From: Cherax quadricarinatus
Taxonomy: Eukaryota > Arthropoda > Malacostraca > Decapoda > Parastacidae
DNA length: 64,000 bases
Reading direction: 5' to 3'
NCBI RefSeq assembly: GCF_038502225.1
Contig: NC_091355.1
Location: forward strand, 10,081,778-10,145,777
The notes beneath the pieces were generated by a model that did not search any database, was not told the DNA's origin, and worked only from the letters and a program-made list of their open reading frames with translations. The position numbers and the translations under genes are program-made. Shown one piece after another: positions 32,893 through 45,200 of this stretch. Every line of letters starts with the position of its first letter. The first letter of the stretch is position 1.

Positions 32893-33014
32893 AATTGTGT
32901 AATTGCTAAAGCTTCAGTAGATGGCTTTTCACTATGGCAGAAGTAGTCCAGAAAATCACACACAAGTTATTTACACAGCCACTTGATGAAAAGATTGTTC
33001 GTGACATCAGAAAG
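32893..33014 (+). CDS. THADA: THADA exon with start codon
   Basis: An acceptor (tttctgcag) precedes a short 5' UTR. Translation begins at 32,934 (MAEVVQKITHKLF) and the donor is at 33,015 (gtaaag). The ATG at 32,921 is in another frame and stops after 21 codons, so it acts as an overlapping uORF. A non-coding exon further upstream is implied. Confidence 0.7.
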
Positions 33015-34273
33015 GTAAAGAAGGTCAAAGGCTAGTGATGTAAAAAAGGCCTTAGTGACAGGCCTACAAAATATTCCCACATTTAAAAATAATGTTATTT
33101 TATATTTAATTAATTTAAAGAACACAAAGAACTTCAGTTTCTACAACATACATATATATATGATCTGTGTAAGGTATATACTTATCAGTATAAGCCATTT
33201 TATGCTATTTTTGTTATCAATGTGTGTACTGCTTATTAGAATTATTATTATATTTTTATTCAACTATGCAATAATGTAGAATATATTAACAAGTAATTGA
33301 TGTAAAATATCCTCATGAGATCAAAGGAGAACATCACTTTACAGGAAACAGAGTTGTTGTTACCAGATGTCAAGAGATTATTAATTGCAGAAGTGATCAC
33401 TAAGGTCAGAAGTTCATTGGCAGAAGATGATCACAAAACTCTGATAACTGGCAAGTTTAATTTTTTAAACTGTTCACAACACAACCTTTCATGGGAGGTA
33501 ACATTCCAAGAGCTCCTGCAAAGCAAATTTTATTTCAAATTTGGGTTCATTTTGTGCTTCAGAGACCATATGCCTTAAATATAACATATCACTCTAATCT
33601 GGTTAATATTTATACTCATTAAAATAATGATGAGAATGGTTAGTACTATACTGTACTTGGAGATTAGTCAAACATCAGTGCCTATATAGATTTTATTTTA
33701 CACACAAAATGAGACAGTTTATGAAATAAGCAAAATAACTGATAGGGTACAATATGCTGTTTTGGATGGTGGTTAATCTTTTATTGAGCTGGTAACATTA
33801 GCTTTTCAAAATCATACTTTGAGGTCATTAATATAAAATTTCATTTGTTCCCTGTTACTTTTAGTGAAGCTGGTATGTACTGGGTGTCCAACACTACATG
33901 AGAGCCTGGCTGTGTGTTTGGAGGAGATTATTCTTGCATGTACACACATACTCCACACACTTCACACTGAAGATTATAGCAATCACTTGTGCTTTAATGT
34001 TGCTGCTAAAGTAAGTTAAACATAATCGAGTAAGTACACAGTGTAGTACGTAGATTCTCTTTGAACAATACATGTTACCTACATGAATGATTGATAATCT
34101 GTCTAGAACTGGTATCATTGATAATTATGACTATGAAGCTAATATTAATACATGTACCAAAATTGATATATGTAATGTAAAATAAATTGATGAGAACTGG
34201 AGCAAATTCCTTAGTAAGTCAGTAGTAGTTCAGAGACTCTCAGATCATTACACTATAGGAACATCTTGATGAA

Positions 34274-34321
<48 letters not shown>

Positions 34322-37300
34322 CAGTATTATTATTATTATTATTAGTAAAAAGTTTTGTTACATGTTTTGAGAAGCTTATACTTATGGAGGGCATTATTCT
34401 TATTGTATACATGATTTGGCTTTATCCTTTAAAAAATATCTAAAACAGCTTTCTGTTTTCAGGCTCTACATGGTATGCTGCAGTATGTCTTGCCCAAAAT
34501 TTTCCACCATCTTGAGAAGCCTAAAATAACAAACCTCTTAGAAACAGTTTATTTTTCACTATTTTTGACCCTGACAAGTGATAAATTGCCCTCTGAGTAT
34601 GCCTTGGTCATTGCTATGTCATTTAATATCACATTAGCATATCTGAAAAGTGAAAATGTGAAAGCTGAGTTCTTCAGCATACTATTTGCCATCAATAAAC
34701 TAGGAATGAATAAAATTCAGAAAGATTCCAAACATTCAGTTGAAGAGATTTTTACACTACGCTCTGAAAGTTTGAAATTTCAGGGCGAGAAGTTTAGATG
34801 TGTTAAACCATCTCGGCTAATTGTGTTGCTTCTTCATGGGCTTTTTAATTCGGGTGTCCAGTGGATATATAATGAGGGTAGCTGGCATGATATCAACACA
34901 AGGAGCAAAGCAACTGTGGAGGAATGCCCTAGCACTTGCCAGCATTCTGAACAAAATGCAGTGTCACTTGAATATGCTATAATTTCTCATGCTCAAACTC
35001 AGATGCAAAAGGATGATCATAACGAAGATGATGGAAACATTTTCCTGTATGAAATTTACTCACTCATTAAAAGCCTTTGCAAAGGTGCTGCAACTTTCAC
35101 TTTCCAGGCATTTCAGGTAAGGACAAAATTACTGCAGGTTCAATAGGCATAATACCCTTCAAGAAAGGGGTTTGCTGATCTGGGTGAAGGGCTCTTGTTC
35201 TAAGGCACTAACAATATTTTTCCCATACTAGGATCACGCCTGATTATATCCCATTTCCCTGAGGCTGTACATATAAGATGCTCTCCATAAGATAAGGTAA
35301 GATACTTTATTTCAGCATGATACAATGATTATACAGAGGTGAATGACACTTAGGTGTGCATGCAGAAAGCCCCTTAATATTCAGAGCATTTCGGGGAAGT
35401 GGAGAAGAATCCTTCCTCTGTAAGCCGTGTGGCATAAGAGGCTACTAAAATGCCAGGAGCAAGGGACTAGTACCCCCTTCTCTTGTATAGATTACTAAAT
35501 TTTAAAAGAAAAAAAGTTTTTCTTTATAGGTCACCCTGTCTAGGTGGGATACGGCCGGGTCGTTGAAAAAAATATATGTAAGAATTCTTAATTGGTGATG
35601 TACACATGAGATGCAGCTTTAATGATGTCTGTGCAATTGATAGGTTTTAAACCTAACCAACTAACTGACCATTAATGCCTTGCAGAAGAAAGTAAAAAAA
35701 GGGTTTCATTAGGTGTTACAGGTGTGGCTGTCATCTGTGAGGAAACTTGGTAGCAGGATACAACAGGACTCATCTCATGTCTGGCCTGGGAAGGCTGGCA
35801 AAGGACAGCAGGATTTCATTCCAAATAATCATCCCTCGGGAAAACTGATATTTGCTGTTCAGTCCACAAGTCAGGATACTGTCTTTCACCTTTTAAATTC
35901 TAACTGGGAGAATCCTTCTAAAGGTATGAAAGCTTGAGGTCATGACATTAATTGTTATAAGCCTGTATACCTGGAGGGTGTTCAGGTATACTCCAGGTAT
36001 ACAGCCTTGTCAATATAATAATACATTAATTTTGTATCTAGTATAAATTAATTATTTAGCTATCACATATGATAATTATCCATACAAAATTAATACCAAT
36101 GTGCCAATACCTACTGACTTTAAAAATTGAATATACCTATACTTTAAAATTATAAATATATTGCTGACAGTGACTTAAGGTTTATCAGGTACAAGACTGT
36201 ATATGACATTACATTTATATTAATTTAAATAAGGATTGCTCTTACTTATTTGGTAAATAACAGGTGTAAGTGATGTTGTGTATTCATGCATGGTTGAACT
36301 TCTGGAGTTACATGAGGATGGAGTACCTGGCCGGGCCAAAGATTTAGCCACTGGTATCCTGGCAGCATTGGTCTCTTCTGCTGCATGGTCCTCCAAGAGT
36401 ACCTACCCACCTCTTGCTCTTGCAATCTCCTATGTTACACCTCGTGAAGTAAGTATATTTTTTAACACACCGGCCGTCTCCCACCAAGGTAGGGTGAGCC
36501 GAAAAGAAGAAATGCTCTTGTAAAGTTTTTTTAAATTCCTAAATGTAAAAGGAAAAGTTTTGTATTTCTTTTTTAGGTCACCTGGCCTTGGTTGGAGACA
36601 GCCAGTGTGTTAAAATAATATATAGAGGTATTGTTCATAGAAAAGTGTTGTATCTTTACCATTCAGGGGAAATGGGGGCCTTCATGATAGTGATGCAAGG
36701 AACTGGAACCACCATCTCCTTCTTCAGATCATAGTAGATTATCTCCCATTCCCCAGGTAGATTTAATGTTTCCCAATGATTATAATTATATAGTAATAAT
36801 ATTTTTTTATTTTTTTTTTATCACACTGGCCGATTCCCACCAAGGCAGGGTGGCCCGAAAAAGAAAAACTTTCGAATAATAATAATAATATTACAATTTT
36901 TTCTTCTTATTCTTTTTAGTAATTATCACAGGAAAAGGGGTTACTAGCCCATTGTTCCCGGCATTTTAGTTGACTTTTACAACACTCATGGCTTACGGAG
37001 GAAAGATTCTTATTCCACTTCTCCCATGGACATAAAAGGAAAAGTAATAAGAACAAGAGCTATTAAGATAAAATCAAAGAAAGCTCAGATGAATGTGTAT
37101 AAATAAACGTGTACATGTATGTGTAGTGTGACTTAAGTGTAAGTAGAAGTAGCAAGACATACCTGTAATCTTGTATATTTATGAGACAGACAAAACACCA
37201 GTAATCCTACCATCATGTAAAACAATTACAGGCTTATGTTTTACACTCGCTTGGCAGGACAGTAGTACCTCCCTGGGTGGTTGCTGTCTACCAACCTGAA

Positions 37301-40300
37301 GAGGGGCTATTGAGGTGGTTTGGCCATTTAGAGAGAATGGATCAAAGTAGAATGACATGGAGAGCGTATAAATCTGTAGAGGAAGGAAGGCGGGGTAGGG
37401 GTCGTTCTCGAAAAGGTTGGAGGGAGGGGGTAAAGGAGGTTTTGTGGGCGAGGGGCTTGGACTTCCAGCAAGCATGCGTGAGCGTGTTAGATAGGAGTGA
37501 ATGGAGACGAATGGTATTTGGGACATGACGACCTGTTGGAGTGTGAGCAGGGTAATATTTAGTGAAGGGATTCAGGGAAACCGGTTATTTTAATATAGCC
37601 GGACTTGAGTCCTGGAAATGGGAAGTACAATGCCTGCACTTTAAATTGGGATATTGGCAGTTTGGAAGGATATGTTGTGTATCTTTATACATATATTCTT
37701 TTAAACTGTTGTATTCTGCAAAAACAGTGATTATGTGTGAGTGTGGTGAAAGTGTTGAATGATGATGAAAGTATTTTCTTTTTGGGGATTTTCTTTCTTT
37801 TTTGGGTCACCCTGCCTCGGTGGGAGACGGCCGACTTGTTAAAAAAAAAATACAATAATAATAGTAAACAGTAATGCTGTAATAATATTTTGTGTGTAAG
37901 ATAAATATATAAAGCTTCCTTTTTTGGGTCACCCTGCCTCGGTGGGAGACGGCCGACTTGTTAAAAAAAAAAATACAATAATAATAGTAAACAGTAATGC
38001 TGTAATAATATTTTATGTGTGTAGTAGGTTGGTAGACAGCAACCACCCAGGGAGGTACTACCGTCCTGCCAAGTGAGTGTAAAACGTAAGCCTGTAATTG
38101 TTTTACATGATGGTAGGATTGCTGGTGTCTTTTGTCTGTCTCATAAATATGCAAGATTACAGGTACGTCTTGCTACTTCTACTTACACTTAGGTCACACT
38201 ACACATACATGGACACGTTTATTTATACACACTCATCTGAGTTTTCTTTGATTTTATCTTAATAGTTCTTGGTCTTATTACTTTTCCTTTTATATCCATG
38301 GGGAAGTGGAATAAGAATCTTTCCTCCGTAAGCCATGCGTGTTGTAAAAGTCAACTAAAATGCCGGGAACAATGGGCTAGTAACCCCTTTTCCTGTAAAG
38401 ATTACTAAAAAGAATAAGAAGAAGAAAATTGTCAAAGTGGGAAGTCTGAATGTGCGTGGATGTTGTGCAAATGATAAGAAAGAGATGATTGTGGATGTTA
38501 TGAATGAGAAGAAACTGGATGTCCTGGCTTTAAGTGAAACAAAGCTGAAGGGGGTGGGAGAGTTTCAATGGAGAGGAATAAATGGGATTAGGTCAGGGGT
38601 TTCAAATAGAGTTAGAGCTAAAGAAGGAGTAGCAATAATGTTGAAGGATAAGCTATGGCAGGAAAAGAGGGACTACAAATGTATAAATTCAAGGATTATG
38701 TGGAGTAAAATAAAGATTGGATGTGAAAAGTGGGTTATAGTAAGCGTGTATGCACCTGGAGAAGAGAGAAGTGTAGAGGAGAGAGAGAGATTCTGGGAAA
38801 TGTTGAGTGAATGCGTGGGGAGTTTTGAATCAAGTGTGAGAGTAATGGTGGTTGGGGATTTCAATGCTAAAGTGGGTAAAAATGTTATGGAGGGAGTAGT
38901 AGGTAATTTTGGGGTGCCAGGGGTAAATGTAAATGGGGAGCCTTTAATTGAGCTATGTGTAGAAAGAAATTTGGTAATAAGTAATACATATTTTATGAAA
39001 AAGAGGATAAATAAATATACAAGGTATGATGTAGCACGTAATGAAAGTAGTTTTGTTAGATTATGTATTGGTGGATAAAAGGTTGATGGGTAGGCTCCAG
39101 GATGTACATGTTTATAGAGGGGCAACTGATATATCGGATCATTATTTAGTTGTAGCTACAGTTAGAGTAAGAGGTAGATGGGAAAAGAGGAAGGTGGCAA
39201 CAACAAGTAAGAGGGAGGTGAAAGTGTATAAACTAAGGGAGGAGGAAGTTAGGGCGAGATATAAGCGACTATTGGCAGAAAGGTGGGCTAGTGCAAAGAT
39301 GAGTAGTGGGGGGGTTGAAGAGGGTTGGAATAGTTTTAAAAATGCAGTATTAGAATGTGGGGCAGAAGTTTGTGGTTATAGGAGGGTGGGGGCAGGAGGA
39401 AAGAGGAGTGATTGGTGGAATGATGAAGTAAAGGGTGTGATAAAAGAGAAAAAGGTAGCTTACGAGAGGTTTTTACAAAGCAGAAGTGTTATAAGAAGAG
39501 CAGAGTATATGGAGAGTAAAAGAAAGGTGAAGAGAGTGGTGAGAGAGTGCAAAAGGAGAGCAGATGAAAGAGTGGGAGAGGCACTGTCAAGAAATTTTAA
39601 TGAAAATAAGAAAAAATTTTGGAGTGAGTTAAACAAGTTAAGAAAGCCTAGGGAAAGTATGGATTTGTCAGTTAAAAACAGAGTAGGGGAGTTAGTAGAT
39701 GGGGAGAGGGAGGTATTAGGTAGATGGCGAGAATATTTTGAGGAACTTTTAAATGTTAAGGAAGAAAGGGAGGCGGTAATTTCATGCACTGGCCAGGGAG
39801 GTATACCATCTTTTAGGAGTGAAGAAGAGCAGACTGTAAGTGTGGTGGAGGTACGTGAGGCATTACGTAGAATGAAAGGGGGTAAAGCAGCTGGAACTGA
39901 TGGGATCATGACAGAAATGTTAAAAGCAGGGGGGGATATAGTGTTGGAGTGGTTGGTACTTTTGTTTAATAAATGTTTGAAAGAGGGGAAGGTACCTAGG
40001 GATTGGCGGAGAGCATGTATAGTCCCTTTATATAAAGGGAAAGGGGACAAAAGAGATTGTAAAAATTATAGAGGAATAAGTTTACTGAGTATACCAGGAA
40101 AAGTATACGGTAGGGTTATAATTGAAAGAATTAGAGGTAAGACAGAATGTAGAATTGCGGACGAACAAGGAGGTTTCAGAGTGGGTAGGGGATGTGTAGA
40201 TCAAGTGTTTACATTGAAGCATATATGTGAACAGTATTTAGATAAAGGTAGGGAAGTTTTTATTGCATTTATGGATTTAGAAAAGGCATATGATAGAGTG

Positions 40301-41693
40301 GATAGAGGAGCAATGTGGCAGATGTTGCAAGTATATGGAATAGGTGGTAAGTTACTAAATGTTGTAAAGAGCTTTTATGAGGATAGTGAGGCTCAGGTTA
40401 TGGTGTGTAGAAAAGAGGGAGAATACTTCCCGGTAAAAGTAGGTCTTAGACAGGGATGTGTAATGTCACCATGGTTGTTTAATATATTTATAGATGGGGT
40501 TGTAAAAGAAGTAAATGCTAGGGTGTTCGGGAGAGGGGTGGGATTAAATTATGGGGAATCAAATTCAAAATGGGAATTGACACAGTTACTTTTTGCTGAT
40601 GATACTGTGCTTATGGGAGATTCTAAAGAAAAATTGCAAAGGTTAGTGGATGAGTTTGAGAATGTGTGTAAAGGTAGAAAGTTGAAAGTGAACATAGAAA
40701 AGAGTAAGGTGATGAGGGTATCAAATGATTTAGATAAAGAAAAATTGGATATCAAATTGGGGAGGAGGAGTATGGAAGAAGTGAATGTTTTCAGATACTT
40801 GGGAGTTGACGTGTCGGCGGATGGATTTATGAAGGATGAGGTTAATCATAGAATTGATGAGGGAAAAAAGGTGAGTGGTGCGTTGAGGTATATGTGGAGT
40901 CAAAAAACGTTATCTATGGAGGCAAAGAAGGGAATGTATGAAAGTATAGTAGTACCAACACTCTTATATGGATGTGAAGCTTGGGTGGTAAATGCAGCAG
41001 CGAGGAGACGGTTGGAGGCAGTGGAGATGTCCTGTCTAAGGGCAATGTGTGGTGTAAATATTATGCAGAAAATTCGGAGTGTGGAAATTAGGAGAATGTG
41101 TGGAGTTAATAAAAGCATTAGTCAGAGGGCAGAAGAGGGGTTGTTGAGGTGGTTTGGTCATTTAGAGAGAATGGATCAAAGTAGAATGACATGGAAAGCA
41201 TATAAATCTATAGGGGAAGGAAAGAGGGGTAGGGGTCGTCCTCGAAAGGGTTGGAAAGAGGGGGTAAAGGAGGTTTTGTGGGTGAGGGGCTTGGACTTCC
41301 AGCAAGCGTGCATGAGCGTGTTAGATAGGAGTGAATGGAGACGAATGATACTTGGGACCTGACGATCTGTTGGAGTGTGAGCAGGGTAATATTTAGTGAA
41401 GGGATTCAGGGAAACCGGTTATTTTCATATAGTCGGACTTGAGTCCTGGAAATGGGAAGTACAATGCCTGCACTTTAAAGGAGGGGTTTGGGATATTGGC
41501 AGTTTGGAGGGATATGTTGTGTATCTCTATACGTATATGCTTCTAAACTGTTATATTCTGAGCACCTCTGCAAAAGCAGTGATAATGTGTGAGTGTGGTG
41601 AAAGTGTTGAATGATGATGAAAGTATTTTCTTTTTGGGGATTTTCTTTCTTTTTTGGGTCACCCTGCCTCGGTGGGAGACGACCGACTTGTTG

Positions 41694-41738
<45 letters not shown>

Positions 41739-42166
41739 GTGTAAGATAAATATATAAAGAAGATTTTTAACCACTTGCTTATTTTCAGGCTCTTGCTCTT
41801 CAACCAACATTGCCTGCTGGATTAGTGAGGTCATTAAGTGTAAATCATCTAGCTCCTGCTGGTGCTGCTGTGTACAAGATGATCCTTGGGCAGCTGGTCT
41901 TTTGTCTTTGGTTTGAGTATTTCTTCATTGTTGTGTGTGAAGCTCTGCATGGTGACAGGTTAGTCTTGGCCATCGTTAAACATTGACAAAAACACATTTA
42001 ACTTCTAGTATGATTTATAAAGTTATTCCACTGTAACTTAGCAGCAGATGGTTCTGTATAAAAGGAAATTATCAACATAACACTGTGTCATGTGAATGTT
42101 AAAATTGACTCATTATGGTTTCAGGCCTGTATGGCCCTTGTGGGTTAAAAGCTTAATTTGATTGTA

Positions 42167-42244
<78 letters not shown>

Positions 42245-45200
42245 TGGTTTCAGGCTGACACAGCAGCATGTGCTTTCATTATGGCTGCCAACTACTTTGC
42301 ATCATTATCCAGACCTGCATATTCAACTGCTCAGTGCCTGTCAAGATACCACAGCTGGCTGGGTGGCACGCATGGCAATTTTAAGGGTTGCACGATCCCT
42401 GGGTATTTTCAGTTTAAAGGAGCATGATGGTGCACTCAACCAGATGGCAGTCACTTCATATGAAAAAAAATTGATTACTGCAAACAAAGTTCAGAGTAAT
42501 ATAAAGGAGTTTAGTGAAATTATGGAAAACTTTTCTTCCAGACCCATGTCAAGTGATGATGATGATGATGATGATGATGATAAAGACACACAAGGAGAAT
42601 TAAGTTCTCTGTCAGTTATGTCATACATCGAGTCAGCTGTGAACCACCTGAATGAGGCTGTAAGAGGGGAAGCTCTGTCTCTTCTCTGCAACACGCAGAA
42701 GACCTCACAACCTGTCTCGCTTGAAGAATCAAATTATATCAAGTTATTTTTCAAATTTAACATGAATATTGATTCTATGCCATTTAGACAAAATATAAAA
42801 AAATGTTATAAGGCTTTAATAGTCAGATTACGTGATGCCTCTGCTGCTGAACTTAAAAAATTGTCATTCAGAGCTACAACTGTTGGCGATTGTTCCACTG
42901 AGTTTTTGAGAAAATATAAAGCTTCTCCTGTTCTTAAAGTCAACATTGAACTTGTAGTATGGTTTATAAAGTTGTTCCACTATAACTTAGCAATAGATGG
43001 GAACTACCAGCGAAGGATACTCTCCCTCCAACTCCTCAAAGAAACACTATTGGCATTTTATGAAAAGAAAAATTCTTTGACCTATTCATTGACTAAAAGG
43101 TACATGACAGTATGTACTTACATAAATTTAACCTCAGAAAACATAATTTATCATGAAAATGTTCAAAATAGCCAACAAGTCACAGACTTAACCTTACCTT
43201 GTACTTTAGAGATGCTGTTGTTTTCCTGCATGGATGAAATGGATGACATAAGACAAGAAGCAGAATATGTTCTGGAGATCCTGAAGTCGTCACACAGTGT
43301 ATTAAGCTTCACTGAGGCGGAGAAATGGTTACGACTCGGGCTAACACTTTGCAACTCTGCCAGAAGTAGTGAGGCTGAGAGTGGAGCAGTGCTGCTCAAG
43401 GTCATATCATCATTGTGTTGCAACACTGACCATGATGTCTCCACTCTGTTGAAGGTAAATAACTTACTCTGGTATAATATGCCACTAAATATGATTTGTA
43501 CAAAATTGCTAAGCATCATATGCAATAAATATTAATCTAAATGTGCTTCAATTATCACATAATTAAACTAGGTATTCCCTTGCCTAGTAACTCCTGCTTC
43601 CTGTTTCAGTAGGAAATACTATGTGTGCAGTAAAACTTATAACCATTTCTACTTTAATTGAAATTCTCTGTTGGTCATTCATTTAAATTTTGAGCAATTT
43701 CAGTTAAATTTAGTAACAGTGTTTTGTTGAGGTCAGTTGGAAGGCTGGAGGGGTTTGGTGAGAGGTCTAGCAGGAGGCTGAGTGAGTCAGGTGGAAGGTT
43801 GTGGGGTTTGGCAGGAGGCTGGAGTTATGCAGAAGGATGGTGGAGGGTGAGGAAGGAGGCTCAGGTGTCTGGAAGGGCACTGGTGGGTTGGGTGGGAGGC
43901 CTGGAGGAACTGATGGATCCCAGGGGTAAGGCCTGAGGCCTTAGAGTTGGCAGGATGGTAAGAAAAGTCAATGGGAAGGAGGGTGGATCTAAACCCAGCT
44001 GAGGCTGGGAGATATGGTGTGGGATATTGGCTACATCTGTGCTGTTTAAATTCCCTCAAGTGTCTCTTACTGCAAGTGATTATGGTATTATATCTCTCAT
44101 TCACTGCTTCCCACATTGCTCTTATTCATTGCCTCCCTCATTCATTACCTCCCTTGTTCATTGCTTCTCATTCATTGCCTCTCTTGTTCATTGAATTGCT
44201 TGTTTATTGCCTCCCTTGTTCATTGCCTCCCTCATTTTTGATTAAGATTAATAAGGCAATGACAGTTTGAGTAATTTTATTCATACAGTCTCTTAGGTGA
44301 GTGTAAGTATAAATTTAGGAGTTACAATGAATACAAGAGAATTGAATATCCTGTTAGTTCATGCTATATGACTTTTATCAAGTTTAATTGTTAAGGAATT
44401 ACTTTTCATAGGCTTAAGCTTGCCTGAAATACTCTGCATGCACAAGCAAATGTCACCTATCTCTGTACAAACATTGTATCGTGTGGAAATAAATCTTTGA
44501 CTTTGACTTAGCATGGGCTTTACAATTTTTTTAATAATTGTGTATAATTCTTTTCAAAATAAAGTAATCCCTAGATTTAATGGACTTTGGAAATACAAAA
44601 CAAAATCTGCTGGGTCATTTTATTTGGAAACTATGGAAGAAGTTAGTTGGTTACAGAACTGTCTGTTATTGTTATGATCATGGTATAACATTCTTCTCTG
44701 TATCAACCACAACCACCAATACTGGCCACCCATGTCTGCCTCATTTGCTAAATCACCTGTCTGTCTGGTGCTCAGCAGACAGGGGATCAAGCTTCCACCA
44801 CATCTTGTGCTGAATGACCCAAATGGGTTTAGTGCTTAACATGAATTAAACAAACAAAACAAAACCTGTGTTTGTATTTATCAGACTGGAAAATGGGATA
44901 GCATATGAAAATAGCCAAACAAATGTACTTCAGTATTTATTATGATTATTGCTTTATGTTGTTGCTATTTAATTTTATATTTTTTACAAATTCTGTAGTT
45001 AAGGTGACTGGCTTCATGTTTTGATTACATTGCAGACTATGGACTTGAGCTTTGAGTCTGGGAACCTGATCAACTTCTTGTTTGTTCGTGTAGAAAAACA
45101 GTTTCTGGCAGCCCAGAAGAGTCTTTTAGAAGCAGCCAGATGTGCTCCCCTCCATGGCTCTCTTCTGGTAAGCTTTAAAGGTACACTATATATGCAAAGC

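Larger units (their letters stand above)
37915..41736 (+). mobile_element. LINE-A, nearly complete copy in THADA intron 6
   Basis: Flanked by a 23-bp direct repeat (37,892-37,914 and 41,737-41,759) and ending in an A-run at 41,694-41,736. It holds a 5' region (38,023-38,430), an endonuclease frame, a reverse transcriptase frame and a 3' UTR. The first 108 bases (37,915-38,022) are a second copy of the sequence just upstream of the insertion. Confidence 0.92.

Noticed and set aside
39460..40050. 196-codon antisense frame inside LINE-A
   Set aside because: It mirrors the RT coding strand and occurs at the same place in the other copy (14,148-14,477), which codon bias of the sense strand explains.
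43787..44270. Frames of about 100 codons in THADA intron 8
   Set aside because: Low-complexity G-rich and CTCATT-type sequence; THADA reads correctly from exon 8 to exon 9 without it.
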